The notes: a model not told the origin generated them from the sequence alone. A DNA stretch of 33,715 nucleotides from an archaeon (GCA_024399195.1 JAKSHW010000005.1:1-33715), one strand, 5' to 3'. Counted from the stretch's first letter, positions 23,717-31,528 are shown. Numbers and translations: made by a program.

Positions 23717-23747
23717 CCGGGGAGGACGGGAATGCTCCCGCCCCCGG
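23717..23747. terminator. Bidirectional hairpin between convergent genes
   Basis: CGGGA-ATGC-TCCCG is extended by CCGGGG and CCCCGG arms. It fills the gap between the stops of the 23203 and 23748 genes. Confidence 0.6.
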
Positions 23748-24422
23748 TCATTCCTCCTGTCCGTCCCCTTCGAGGAGCGTCATGATCTCCTCGTACTTCA
23801 GGACGGCATCCTCGTCGTCCTGTTCCGCGGCGGCACCGTACCATTCCGCGGCAGTTTCCAAGGATTTCTCGACACCCTCTCCCTTCTCGTATTTCTCGGC
23901 AAGGTTGAACTGTGCATCGATGTGGCCCTGTTCGGCGGCCTTCGTGAACCATTCCACCGCTTTTTCAAAGGACTGTTCTACTCCGTCGCCCTCGTCGTAC
24001 ATGATACCTAGAAGGTTCTGTGCCTCGGGATCCCCCGTCTCGGCCGCCTTCACCATGTACTTGTGTGCGAGCATGTGTTTCTCGGCGGGTTGGGACAGAT
24101 AGAGCACCGCGAGGTTGAAACAGGCGTCGGTGTTGTCCTGGTCTGCGGCCTTGGTGTACCATCTGATAGCCTCGGGGATGGACTTCAGGACGCCTTTCCC
24201 CTCCTCGTACATGGACGCAAGGTTGTTCTGTGCCTCGGCATACCCTTTCTCGGCGGACATCTTGTACCATTTAGCGGCCTCCCTGTCGCTCTGTTTGACG
24301 AAGTATCCCGCGTAATAGAAGAAACCGAGATCGCACATGCCTTTGGGATCCCCGTTTTTAGCGGATGCCATGCTGGTGACGTAGTCGTTGTAGTCCGGGG
24401 TGTATTCGCCCTCGTTGGTCAT
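23748..24422 (-). CDS. Sel1-repeat (SEL1-like TPR) protein, 224 residues
   Basis: A solenoid scaffold protein of about five Sel1 repeats of 36 residues, each with the pattern A-x-x-x-L-[GA]-x-x-Y-x-x-G-x-G-V-x-x-[SD] and A-x-x-W-[YF]-x-x-A-A. Examples are AQNNLASMYEEGKGV with EAIRWYTKAADQ, and AQFNLAEKYEKGEGV. There is no signal peptide. Such proteins hold other proteins together; the partner is unknown. It ends with a glutamate-rich tail. A second Sel1 protein lies at 26040 and Sel1-like repeats recur at 31562. The zinc-ribbon gene lies 73 bases upstream on the same strand, so a joint transcript is possible. Confidence 0.88.
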   Translation of the reverse strand: MTNEGEYTPDYNDYVTSMASAKNGDPKGMCDLGFFYYAGYFVKQSDREAAKWYKMSAEKGYAEAQNNLASMYEEGKGVLKSIPEAIRWYTKAADQDNTDACFNLAVLYLSQPAEKHMLAHKYMVKAAETGDPEAQNLLGIMYDEGDGVEQSFEKAVEWFTKAAEQGHIDAQFNLAEKYEKGEGVEKSLETAAEWYGAAAEQDDEDAVLKYEEIMTLLEGDGQEE

Positions 24423-24495
24423 GGCGGATGCCAGAGCGATACGGGTTATAACTGTGTCGGAGAAAGGAAAGATAGGGGCTTACGCCCCTGTGGTT

Positions 24496-25410
24496 TCAAT
24501 ATCTGTTTCTAGGTCTGGATGACCTGTCGTCGCGGTTGCTGGGATATCTTCTGGGAGGTCTTTCGTCCCTGTCGCGTCCGTATCCGCCTCTGGGACGGTC
24601 TCCGTAGTCGCGGCGGGGCCTGTCGTCGCGCCTGTCGGACCTGTATCCGCGGTCCCTTCCGCCGTATCCGCGGTCGTCGCTCCTTCCGCGTCCGAAGTCC
24701 CTCCTGGGGCGGTCTCCGCCCCTTCCGTGGCGTCCCTCGTCGGAGTGGTTCCTGAAGCACTCCCTGCAGTAGACGGGCCTGCCCTCGGTGGGTTCGAAGG
24801 GAAGGTCGAACTCTACACCGCAGTCGTCGCAGGTGGCCATGAAGACGGGTTTGTCGTTGTTCCATCCGGAATCCCTGTCGGCCCTGCGGGGCATCTCGTT
24901 CTTAGGGTGGTTCTTGAAGCAGTCGTCGCAGTAGACGGGCCTTCCCTCGTCGGGCTGGAAGGGGAGCTGGAACTCTGCACCGCAGTCGTCGCAGACGACA
25001 TCGAACATCTCCCTGTCGGACCTTTCCCTCCTGGGGCGTTTCTCGACCATGTCGGCCCTGCGGGGCATCTCTTCCTTGGGGTGGTTCTTGAAACAATCGT
25101 TGCAGTAGACGGGCCTTCCCTCGTCGGGCTGGAAGGGGAGCTGGAACTCTGCACCGCAGTCGTCGCAGACGACATCGAACATCTCCCTCTCCCTTCTGTC
25201 ACGCCTGTCGGACCTGTATCCGCGGTCCCTTCCGCCGTATCCGCGGTCGTCGCTCCTTCCGCGTCCGAAGTCCCTCCTGGGGCGGTCTCCGTAGTCGCGG
25301 CGGGGCCTCTCGTCCCTGTCGCGCCTGTCGGACCTGAAGCTACCCCTGTCGGAGCGTCCTCTGCTCCTGTATCCGCCGTCGTCTCCTCTGTAATCTCTGT
25401 CGTATGCCAT
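24496..25410 (-). CDS. RG-rich protein with three CxxC-x17-CxxC zinc-ribbon domains
   Basis: A 304-residue mosaic. Residues 1-74 and about 228-304 are low-complexity, rich in R, G, D, Y and S, with repeated RDRGYRSDRRD and RPRRDYGDRPR units. Between them lie three zinc-ribbon-like domains, each CDDC-x17-C-x-x-C with the core FQLPFQPDEGRPVY (third copy FDLPFEPTEGRPVY). The spacing fits the CxxC-x17-CxxC domain family known from Methanosarcina and others. RG/RGG-rich tails usually bind RNA and can drive condensate formation, so an RNA-associated role is the best inference. At DNA level it holds two exact direct repeats. A ribosome-binding-like AGAAGG precedes the ATG. No partner is evident. Confidence 0.82.
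   Translation of the reverse strand: MAYDRDYRGDDGGYRSRGRSDRGSFRSDRRDRDERPRRDYGDRPRRDFGRGRSDDRGYGGRDRGYRSDRRDRREREMFDVVCDDCGAEFQLPFQPDEGRPVYCNDCFKNHPKEEMPRRADMVEKRPRRERSDREMFDVVCDDCGAEFQLPFQPDEGRPVYCDDCFKNHPKNEMPRRADRDSGWNNDKPVFMATCDDCGVEFDLPFEPTEGRPVYCRECFRNHSDEGRHGRGGDRPRRDFGRGRSDDRGYGGRDRGYRSDRRDDRPRRDYGDRPRGGYGRDRDERPPRRYPSNRDDRSSRPRNRY
24629..24718 (-). repeat. Exact 90-bp repeat, copy A (RDRGY coding segment)
   Basis: Identical to 25202-25291, 573 bp away. It encodes the arginine-rich RPRRDFGRGRSDDRGYGG segment in both low-complexity ends of the same gene. No synonymous difference is seen, pointing to recent duplication or gene conversion. Confidence 0.85.
24928..25014 (-). repeat. Exact 87-bp repeat, copy A (zinc-ribbon coding segment)
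   Basis: Identical to 25102-25188, offset 174 bp. It covers most of one CxxC-x17-CxxC domain. Just beyond it the copies differ by a few bases. Confidence 0.85.
25102..25188 (-). repeat. Exact 87-bp repeat, copy B
   Basis: Second copy of the 24928-25014 segment, encoding the first zinc-ribbon domain of the protein. Confidence 0.85.
25202..25291 (-). repeat. Exact 90-bp repeat, copy B
   Basis: Second copy of the 24629-24718 segment, in the N-terminal low-complexity region. Confidence 0.85.
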
Positions 25411-25490
25411 TTGTTAACCTTCTCATTCGGCGGGAGTACCCTCTTGGTCCGTCCCATGTCCCCCGGTTCTCTACGGGTCTACTCGAATTA

Positions 25491-25506
25491 AACGGTGTCA
25501 ACCGTT
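25491..25506. promoter_or_regulatory. Inverted repeat upstream of the zinc-ribbon gene
   Basis: AACGGT-GTCA-ACCGTT is a perfect 6-base-arm palindrome beside a TATA-like TTTAATTCG (minus strand). It would leave a leader of roughly 50 bases before ATG 25410. Candidate operator. Confidence 0.4.
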
Positions 25507-25576
25507 CATCCTATTATATGTATCGGTATAACGGCGGGTTTCCGTCACTCGGGGTGCACGGGGTCATCCGACAGGG

Positions 25577-25978
25577 TCACTTGAACCTGATGCAAAGGGG
25601 CACCTGTCTGCAACCCAATGAGCCTATCAGCACATCGGCCCCTTTTCCCATGAAGGCGGTCTGCCATTCCGGTATGTGGAGCTCCTCCTTGATCAGATAG
25701 GTGGTCCGGACGTCGTCGCGGAACATCCTGTCGGAGAACGCCTTCAGGTCCTTCAGCAGGATTATCCTCTCTTCGGAAAGCACCTCGCGGTCCACCACTA
25801 CCACGTTCTCGTCCTTCCTCTGTCTGAAGACCTCCTCCTCGACGATGTCCATGAGGGTCTTGAGGCCTTCCGGTCTGAGCCCGGGAATGACCTTTACGGA
25901 GGTGTCCGACACGAACATCCCCACCTTGGGGCGGGGGTCGGCTTCGTTAGGGCATATTGCACACATGGGGAAGTCCAT
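25577..25978 (-). CDS. Hypothetical small soluble protein, about 133 residues
   Basis: Not recognised. From ATG 25978 the protein is M-D-F-P-M-C-A-I-C and continues with alternating strand and helix (KVIPGLRPEGL, then VVVVDREVLSEERIILLKDL). The N-terminal C-x-x-C could be part of a metal site, with C-x(9)-C-like residues near the end (GSLGCRQVPLC). The open frame runs further upstream into the Sel1 gene on the other strand, so I shortened it. ATG 25966 is an alternative leaderless start given a TATA-like AAATATCC. It is divergent from the Sel1 gene, with about 60 bases between starts. Confidence 0.6.
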   Translation of the reverse strand: MDFPMCAICPNEADPRPKVGMFVSDTSVKVIPGLRPEGLKTLMDIVEEEVFRQRKDENVVVVDREVLSEERIILLKDLKAFSDRMFRDDVRTTYLIKEELHIPEWQTAFMGKGADVLIGSLGCRQVPLCIRFK

Positions 25979-26009
25979 GTATCGCGGATATTTCCTTCTG
26001 AGGGCAAGG

Positions 26010-26018
26010 GCTATATTA
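26010..26018. promoter_or_regulatory. TATA-like element in the divergent gap
   Basis: GCTATATTA lies 26 bases before ATG 26040 on the plus strand and reads as TAATATAGC on the minus strand, so it might serve both divergent genes. Confidence 0.45.
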
Positions 26019-26039
26019 CGAACCCCTATGTCCGACCCT

Positions 26040-27173
26040 ATGGATATATCGGAGGAGATGCAGAAGGCCTGCGACCTTTGTTCCAAAGGCGAATGGGCGG
26101 GAGCTTTCAGGATTTTCAATCGTTTGGCCAAGAAAGGCGTCAAGGAGGCCCAGTTCGACCTGGCCCTGATGTACTCCGATGCATGCGGTGTGGAACGCGA
26201 CTATAAGAAGGCGGTCAAATGGTATACCAAATCCGCCGACCAGGGTATGCCCGAGGCCATGCTGAACCTCGGTGTGCTCACCCTCGACGGATGCGGCGTG
26301 GAGAAAGACCCCGTGAAGGCGTTCTCCCTGTTCGAAAAGGCCGCCGAGTGCGGAAGTGCCATGGCACAGCTCCGTCTCGGTTCCATGTACGAGACCGGCA
26401 CCGGCGTCGCCAAGGACCTCTCGTCGGCGGTCTCGTGGTACCGCACCGCCGCCGACCAGGACCTTCCCGAAGCGTATGTGGCGTTGGCCATGATGTACTT
26501 CGACGGCAGGGGCGTCAACCGTTCCGGCACCACCGCGGTGAAATACCTCGAGAAGTCCGCTTCGAAGAACTTCGCCCCCGCCATAGAGATCCTCGGGGAC
26601 CTGTACTTCTATGGGGAGGAGCTTCCCCAGTCGTACACCAAGGCGGCCGAGATGTACAGGAAGGCCTCGGAAAGCAAATCCCCCAGCGCCCTGTTCAAGC
26701 TGGGCATCCTCTACGCCGACGGGAAGGGTGTGGAACAGTCCGACGAGAACGCCTACGCCCTGTTCCTCGGAGCCTCCATCTCGGGGGACGTCGACGCCAT
26801 GTTCAACCTCGCGGTGGCGTACGATTTCGGTACAGGTACCGACCAGAACTACGGGGAGGCCCGCAAGTGGTACGAGATCGCCGCCGAGAACGGCAACTCC
26901 GACGCCATGTGCAACCTCGCCGACATGTACGAGAACGGCAGAGGTGTCGAAAAGGACTATGCCAAGGCCTTCGACTACTACACCAGATCGGCCGAACTGG
27001 GAAGTGACCTCGCCGTGTGCAGCCTCGGTGACATGTATTTGAAAGGGGAGGGAAGGCCTGCGGACCGTGAGAAAGCCATAGAGCTCTACAAGAAGTCTGC
27101 GGATGCGGGTTGCGAGGAGGCCTTCGAGGAGCTTTCCAACCTCGGTATAGACTACAGACCGGGCAAGGTTTGA
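26040..27173 (+). CDS. Sel1-repeat protein, about nine repeats (377 residues)
   Basis: An all-helical Sel1/TPR-like solenoid with about nine 36-residue repeats, for example AQFDLALMYSDACGV with KAVKWYTKSADQG, and AMCNLADMYENGRGV with KAFDYYTRSAELG. It has no signal peptide and starts M-D-I-S-E-E-M-Q. The open frame extends about 110 codons upstream through the opposite-strand gene. I chose ATG 26040 because a TATA-like box lies 26 bases before it; ATG 26028 is in frame and also possible. The role is probably protein scaffolding; the partner is unknown. The neighbouring flavodoxin-like gene is 49 bases downstream with its own promoter-like sequence. Confidence 0.86.
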   Translation: MDISEEMQKACDLCSKGEWAGAFRIFNRLAKKGVKEAQFDLALMYSDACGVERDYKKAVKWYTKSADQGMPEAMLNLGVLTLDGCGVEKDPVKAFSLFEKAAECGSAMAQLRLGSMYETGTGVAKDLSSAVSWYRTAADQDLPEAYVALAMMYFDGRGVNRSGTTAVKYLEKSASKNFAPAIEILGDLYFYGEELPQSYTKAAEMYRKASESKSPSALFKLGILYADGKGVEQSDENAYALFLGASISGDVDAMFNLAVAYDFGTGTDQNYGEARKWYEIAAENGNSDAMCNLADMYENGRGVEKDYAKAFDYYTRSAELGSDLAVCSLGDMYLKGEGRPADREKAIELYKKSADAGCEEAFEELSNLGIDYRPGKV

Positions 27174-27221
27174 ATAGTCCGCATACGATATACCTCCGAT
27201 TCCTATCAGAAAGGCGATACC

Positions 27222-27761
27222 ATGTCCGATGTTGCATTAGTCTCAGTGACCGGTTACGACCAGTGTGCGATCACCGACCTCGTGGATTCCATCCTAGATA
27301 AGGCGGTCTCCGAGGGACATATGGTGGAGCATGTCAACACCGTCTACGACAAGGCCTGCAAATGCGGAGGCCATTGCTGTTCCGCAGGCGGAGAGGGTTG
27401 CGGCGACGAGGACTGTCTGTGCAGTTTCGCACCTAAGGTGGCGGAGTCCGACGTCCTGGTGTTCGTCCTCCCCTTCGGATGCGACGTGTCCCCCAAACAG
27501 GCGGACCGTATCATCAGTAAGGTGGTCTCCAAGTCCATCAGGTATCCCAGCAGGCCGAAGAAGGTGTTCCTTGTCGCCTGCTCCGACATAATGGAGGAAT
27601 CGGTCTTCGAACCTGTGGTCCTTATGGTCGATATGGCATGCACCAAGCTCGACACGTGGTCCTTCGCCGGAAAGGTGCTTCTCCCCGGTCTCCCGGAGGC
27701 ATGTTTCGAAGCAGACCCCCGTAGCTGCAGGCAGGCTTCGTCGATCGTCGATATGTTCTGA
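27222..27761 (+). CDS. Cysteine-rich flavodoxin-like (NADPH-dependent FMN reductase/iron-sulfur flavoprotein-like) protein
   Basis: A 179-residue protein with a flavodoxin-like alpha/beta pattern: strand VALVSVTG, helix, then a cysteine-dense loop, then ESDVLVFVLPFG and a later KKVFLVACSD strand. The loop at 46-67 holds seven cysteines (C46, C48, C52, C53, C60, C65, C67), where iron-sulfur flavoproteins carry a compact CX2CX2CX4-7C motif. The usual N-terminal phosphate loop (G-S-x-R) is lacking and PFGCDVS replaces the usual P-x-Y flavin loop, so FMN binding is uncertain. It could be an iron-sulfur redox protein that has lost flavin. The start has GGCGAT upstream and a TATA-like GATATACC near 27186. 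The exchanger gene follows with its own promoter. Confidence 0.62.
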   Translation: MSDVALVSVTGYDQCAITDLVDSILDKAVSEGHMVEHVNTVYDKACKCGGHCCSAGGEGCGDEDCLCSFAPKVAESDVLVFVLPFGCDVSPKQADRIISKVVSKSIRYPSRPKKVFLVACSDIMEESVFEPVVLMVDMACTKLDTWSFAGKVLLPGLPEACFEADPRSCRQASSIVDMF

Positions 27762-27775
27762 CCTCCCATATCCCC

Positions 27776-27784
27776 TTAAATACC
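27776..27784 (+). promoter_or_regulatory. TATA-like box of the exchanger gene
   Basis: TTAAATACC lies 24 bases before ATG 27803 with no ribosome binding site: a leaderless arrangement. Confidence 0.6.
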
Positions 27785-27802
27785 GTATGCGGTTTAACAG
27801 GC

Positions 27803-28762
27803 ATGTCTTGGGTATTGTTAGGGATCCCCCTCGGGATAGTCCTGTTGTACTTTGCCTCGGACTGGCTCGTCAAAGGGGCCAAAGGCCTGGCGTTCCGCCT
27901 CGGTATATCCCCGTTCATAGTGGGGCTCACCGTAGTCGCTTTCGGTTCCTCTGCACCCGAATGTATAACCTCGGTGGTCAGTTCCGATACGCCTTCGTTG
28001 ATCTTGGGTAACGTCATAGGCAGCAACATAGCCAATGTGGGTCTGGCCATCGGTCTTTCCGCACTGATATGTCCGTTAGTGGCCAAATACGACACCATGA
28101 GGTTGGAGATAACCACGATGGTGGCCGCGGCGTGTCTTCTCTTCGCCCTGGCCCTTTTCGGGAACATAGTGTTCCTGGAGGCTGTGGCCCTTATAGCCCT
28201 CCTGATGATCTTCCTGTTCGTCGTCTACCGTACCAAGAAGGACGATGCGGAGGGGCAGGCCGCATATGCCGAGAACGACGATGACGGCTGTTCCCAGAAA
28301 GGATATCCTCTTCTCATCGCAATGGTCGTCGTGGGCCTGGTGCTCCTTTATTATGGAGCTACGTTCTTCATAGACGGGGCCACCGAACTCGCCAAGATGG
28401 TGGGTATTTCCGACCTTATGGTAGGTCTTATCGTTGTCGCCATCGGAACCTCTCTCCCCGAGATATGTATATGCCTTATGGCCGCCAGCAAAGGGGAGAA
28501 CGAGCTCGCTGTCAGCAACATCGTCGGTAGCTGCATATTCAACGTGTTCTTCGTTCTCGGTGTCGGTGCACTTCTCACGGACATCCCCATCGCGGACAAC
28601 GTCGTCTATTTCCACCTCCCCGTGATGATCCTTTTGGCGGTTTTGATGTACGCCTTGGTGCGTTTCAAAAACGGAATAGGAAGGGCCCCTGCGGCGGTGT
28701 TGATAGGTATCTATGTCGTGTATGTCGCCATCATGGCGATAGAGCCTTCGTTGACCATCTGA
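27803..28762 (+). CDS. CaCA-family calcium/sodium antiporter (YrbG-like)
   Basis: A 319-residue membrane exchanger of cations, probably Ca2+ against Na+ or H+. It has about ten hydrophobic segments and both inverted alpha-repeats that form the ion site. Repeat 1 is GLTVVAFGSSAPECITSV with GNVIGSNIANVG; repeat 2 is GLIVVAIGTSLPEICICL with NIVGSCIFNVFFVLG. An acidic cytoplasmic loop (KKDDAEGQ to ENDDDG, about 147-168) joins the halves. Length and motifs match the YrbG group found in archaea and bacteria. The start is supported by the TATA-like box 24 bases upstream. It stands alone with a terminator after it. Confidence 0.94.
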   Translation: MSWVLLGIPLGIVLLYFASDWLVKGAKGLAFRLGISPFIVGLTVVAFGSSAPECITSVVSSDTPSLILGNVIGSNIANVGLAIGLSALICPLVAKYDTMRLEITTMVAAACLLFALALFGNIVFLEAVALIALLMIFLFVVYRTKKDDAEGQAAYAENDDDGCSQKGYPLLIAMVVVGLVLLYYGATFFIDGATELAKMVGISDLMVGLIVVAIGTSLPEICICLMAASKGENELAVSNIVGSCIFNVFFVLGVGALLTDIPIADNVVYFHLPVMILLAVLMYALVRFKNGIGRAPAAVLIGIYVVYVAIMAIEPSLTI

Positions 28763-28771
28763 GAATAAAGC

Positions 28772-28802
28772 CGGTCCGTCGGGAAAACTTTCCGACGGAC
28801 CG
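28772..28802 (+). terminator. Strong hairpin after the exchanger gene
   Basis: CGGTCCGTCGG and CCGACGGACCG form a perfect 11-bp stem with a 9-base loop, 10 bases after the stop. Confidence 0.8.
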
Positions 28803-28806
28803 TACA

Positions 28807-28845
28807 CCTATGTTTTCCATGCGTTTCCGAAAAGAAAAACATAGG
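28807..28845. terminator. Second inverted repeat between convergent genes
   Basis: CCTATGTTTT and AAAACATAGG are perfect 10-base arms with a 19-base loop. The U-rich arm suits a terminator on either strand. Confidence 0.6.
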
Positions 28846-28861
28846 CGATAAGGTCAATGGC

Positions 28862-28885
28862 GACCTCTCCGGTCCAGGGGAGGTC
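28862..28885 (-). terminator. Hairpin after the acyl-CoA ligase gene
   Basis: GACCTC and GAGGTC close a stem that continues with mispaired C/G bases. It lies about 24 bases past the minus-strand stop. Confidence 0.5.
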
Positions 28886-28908
28886 TGCACATGGCCGACC
28901 GTATGGGT

Positions 28909-30600
28909 TTAGAGTTTTCCGAGGGATTTCAGCCTGTCCGTCTCTTCTTTCTCGAGATCGCGGTATGCGATTTTCGCGACCTTGGTCTGGGGGAAGGAAT
29001 CACGGAACTCGATATCGTAGGGTTTTGCGTATTTCGCAACGTTCTGCCTGATGTAATCCATTATCTCGGTCTTGGTGGATTCGGATCTCTCCACTCCGCC
29101 CTCCAGAATGGCGAACACCTTGATGGCCTGTCCTTTTTCCGGATGGGGTACGCCGACGACGCAGCTGTTCCTGATCTTGGGATGTCTGTCGAGGATCTCC
29201 TCCATCTGTGAGGGGTACACGTTGTATCCGTTGGTGATGATCATCCTTTTCAGACGCTGGACGTAGGTGATGAACCCGTTCTCGTCCATGGTTCCGAGGT
29301 CACCTGTGTGGACCCATTTCCTTCCGTCGGGATGCTCTTTGAGGGTCCTTTCGGTCTCATCGGGGTTGTTGAGGTAACCGAGCATGTTGGTGGGTCCGTT
29401 GATGCATATCTCACCGAGCTCTCCTCTGGGAAGTTCGTTGGTGCCGCCTACTTCGGTGATGATGATGTCCTCTCCGACGAGAGCGGTACCGATGGTCCCG
29501 TATCTGTCGCTGCCTTCGGGCAGAAGGCATACCGCCGCTATGCATTCCGCGAGACCGTATCCCTGTCTCGGACGGGGGGCGCCCCTCTCCACGAACGCCT
29601 TGCAGATGATCCTCTCACGTTCGGGACTGATGGAATCGCTTCCGATGAACGAACCCTTTATGCCGCTGAGGTCGGACTTGGCGAACTTTTCGTTCTTGAC
29701 AAGGGCTTCGAAGAGGGAGGGGGGCCCGGCGAAGAAGTTGTCCCTGTACTTCACAATCTTCTTTATGAACGGTTCGGGGGAGAACCTGGGCTCGAGAATG
29801 CTGGTCATGCCGTAGTAGAACACGGTGTGGATCGATACTCCGACCCCGAATCCGTGGAACATCGGGAGGACCGAGATCATGATGTTGTCCTTCCTTATGT
29901 CCGCCACATGGCCCAGTTGTTCGGCGAGTGCATTGAATGCGTCGCTACAGTGGATGACCCCTTTGGTGGAACCGGTGGTGCCTCCGGAATACAGGATCAC
30001 GGCGGGATCCATGGGGCCCACATCCGCCTTCACGGTACCGGTGTGACTTTTTCCGTCCGAGAGGAAGGTCTTCCACATACAGGTGCCTTCGTCATAGGGT
30101 TTTTTGACGGCACATTCGTTCTTAAGGGAATACAACGCTCCCTTTATCGCACCCAGGCCGTCCTGCACGGTGGTGACCACGATCTCTTCGAGCGACGTGG
30201 TTCCACGGAGGTTCCTCATTTTGGAATAGAAAGTATCCAGTATGAACGCAATCTTGGATCCGGACAGGTCGATATACTCTTTGAACTCCATCTCTCCGGA
30301 CAGGGGATGAACCATGTTGGCGACCGCACCGATCATGTTGACCGCATAGAATACGGTGACCGCCTGGGGGCAGTTAGGGAGGGCGAGGGTGACCTTGTCC
30401 CCTTTTTCGACACCGTGGGCCTTGAGGGCCTTCGCGCATTCGGTTATGTCTTCCACCATACGGGCATAGCTCACCTTCTTTCCGAAGAACTCGTATGCTA
30501 TGGCTTGGGGGAACTTCTCGGAACATTCCTCTACTATCTCGAACAAGGTACCTTTCCGATATTCCAATTCCCTTTCTCCAGTCGATTCGTCAATATACAT
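28909..30600 (-). CDS. AMP-forming acyl-CoA ligase (FadD-like)
   Basis: A 563-residue enzyme that activates a carboxylic acid to acyl-AMP and then acyl-CoA in the cytoplasm. Core motifs are all present: P-loop YSGGTTGSTKG (204-214), GYGLAE near 350, the TGDLGTMDENGF hinge region near 457, and the C-terminal catalytic-lysine segment PQTKVAKIAYRDL near 540-552. The pattern is nearest to medium/long-chain fatty acyl or aryl-CoA ligases; substrate is not readable. Methanogens do not oxidise fatty acids, so detoxification, lipid or amino-acid side-chain acid activation are possible roles. The ATG at 30600 follows a TATA-like AAAATACC at about 30648-30655, giving a leader of some 25 bases. Confidence 0.92.
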   Translation of the reverse strand: MYIDESTGERELEYRKGTLFEIVEECSEKFPQAIAYEFFGKKVSYARMVEDITECAKALKAHGVEKGDKVTLALPNCPQAVTVFYAVNMIGAVANMVHPLSGEMEFKEYIDLSGSKIAFILDTFYSKMRNLRGTTSLEEIVVTTVQDGLGAIKGALYSLKNECAVKKPYDEGTCMWKTFLSDGKSHTGTVKADVGPMDPAVILYSGGTTGSTKGVIHCSDAFNALAEQLGHVADIRKDNIMISVLPMFHGFGVGVSIHTVFYYGMTSILEPRFSPEPFIKKIVKYRDNFFAGPPSLFEALVKNEKFAKSDLSGIKGSFIGSDSISPERERIICKAFVERGAPRPRQGYGLAECIAAVCLLPEGSDRYGTIGTALVGEDIIITEVGGTNELPRGELGEICINGPTNMLGYLNNPDETERTLKEHPDGRKWVHTGDLGTMDENGFITYVQRLKRMIITNGYNVYPSQMEEILDRHPKIRNSCVVGVPHPEKGQAIKVFAILEGGVERSESTKTEIMDYIRQNVAKYAKPYDIEFRDSFPQTKVAKIAYRDLEKEETDRLKSLGKL

Positions 30601-30911
30601 TTGTACAGCCCGCCGTACGGCATTGAATAGGATACCGTAATCAGTAGGGGTATTTTACTATCACAGGGGGTTTAGGTGTGTTTTTTGTCTGTTTTAGGAC
30701 ATGTAATGATTGTTTCATTGTCATGGGTACTTAAAACTGTACATTTTTTGAGGGCATTCTATCATAAACAGGATAGATGTTGGACGGTTGTCAACCATTG
30801 TCCGACATATAGGGGTGCAATGGTCGGCATCTGCATTTTATGGATGTATTACAGTAATATTTTGCTATATCTATACATTATATATTTATTGTCAGTCGAA
30901 CATGACCGTCC
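30601..30911. other. 311-base intergenic region with two outward promoters
   Basis: An AT-rich gap between divergent genes. It holds the minus-strand ligase TATA-like box (about 30648-30655), a short palindrome GGTTGTCAACC (30786-30796), and the plus-strand TATA-like box of the TPR gene (30878-30887). The stretch 30660-30780 is T-rich and I see no gene or RNA structure in it. Confidence 0.5.
30878..30887 (+). promoter_or_regulatory. TATA-like box of the TPR gene
   Basis: TTATATATTT is centred about 28 bases before ATG 30912, the strongest TATA-like match in the window, and there is no ribosome binding site. Confidence 0.6.
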
Positions 30912-31514
30912 ATGACCGGAACAGAGTCCCCCGCCAATATCCTCGAGAACGTCGAAAAAAAGTTCTCTCCCGAACTGGAAGCCATGTTGGAAGAGCTGAA
31001 GACGATCGAGACCGAAAAGGCAGGAACGACCGAACTCGCCGTTTTCCGTAACAAGGTCGCCAGGAAATACCTCTCCGAGGGAAGGCTCAAGGAGTCCATG
31101 GAACAGTTCTCCAATGCCCTCGACATCAACAAGGCCACGGAGAACCCGGACCTCGGTTCCATGATCGAGTCACTCAGGGGTATCGGAGACGTCCATTTCC
31201 TTGCAGGCGATATCGTCGAAGCCCTGAAAGCAAAGGTATGCGCATGTGAGATCCTCGACGATGTGCTCCCCCTCGATCCCCTCACCGCAGACGTGTACAG
31301 GGAGATCGGACTGCTTTACACGGTGGTCAGCAGGAACAACGAGGCCCTCGGACATTTCATCAGGGCCGCTACCATCCTCGAGGACAACGGATGCAAGACC
31401 GAGCCTCTCGGATCCATCTACGAGTCCATGTCCACCCTGTACGGCAAGCTCGGAGACCGTAAGAATAAGACGGTCTACCACATCAGGGCGGGACGCATGA
31501 AGAAATCCCAGTGA
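30912..31514 (+). CDS. TPR-repeat protein, 200 residues
   Basis: A soluble all-helical protein with about three to four tetratricopeptide-like helix pairs: AVFRNKVARKYLSEGRLKE with SMEQFSNALDI, then SLRGIGDVHFLAGDIVEAL, YREIGLLYTVVSRNNEALG and IYESMSTLYGKLGDRKN. An acidic N-terminal extension (residues 1-45) looks coiled-coil-like. It probably mediates protein-protein contact; no partner is encoded beside it. A leaderless start fits the TATA-like box upstream. It converges on the DUF6270 gene and is separated from it by a near-perfect palindrome. Confidence 0.82.
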   Translation: MTGTESPANILENVEKKFSPELEAMLEELKTIETEKAGTTELAVFRNKVARKYLSEGRLKESMEQFSNALDINKATENPDLGSMIESLRGIGDVHFLAGDIVEALKAKVCACEILDDVLPLDPLTADVYREIGLLYTVVSRNNEALGHFIRAATILEDNGCKTEPLGSIYESMSTLYGKLGDRKNKTVYHIRAGRMKKSQ

Positions 31515-31528
31515 GCCTGGGACAGGGT

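Noticed and set aside
24928-25188. Mobile element or CRISPR-like repeat
   Set aside because: The exact repeats lie wholly inside one coding frame and encode protein domains; they are internal gene duplications.
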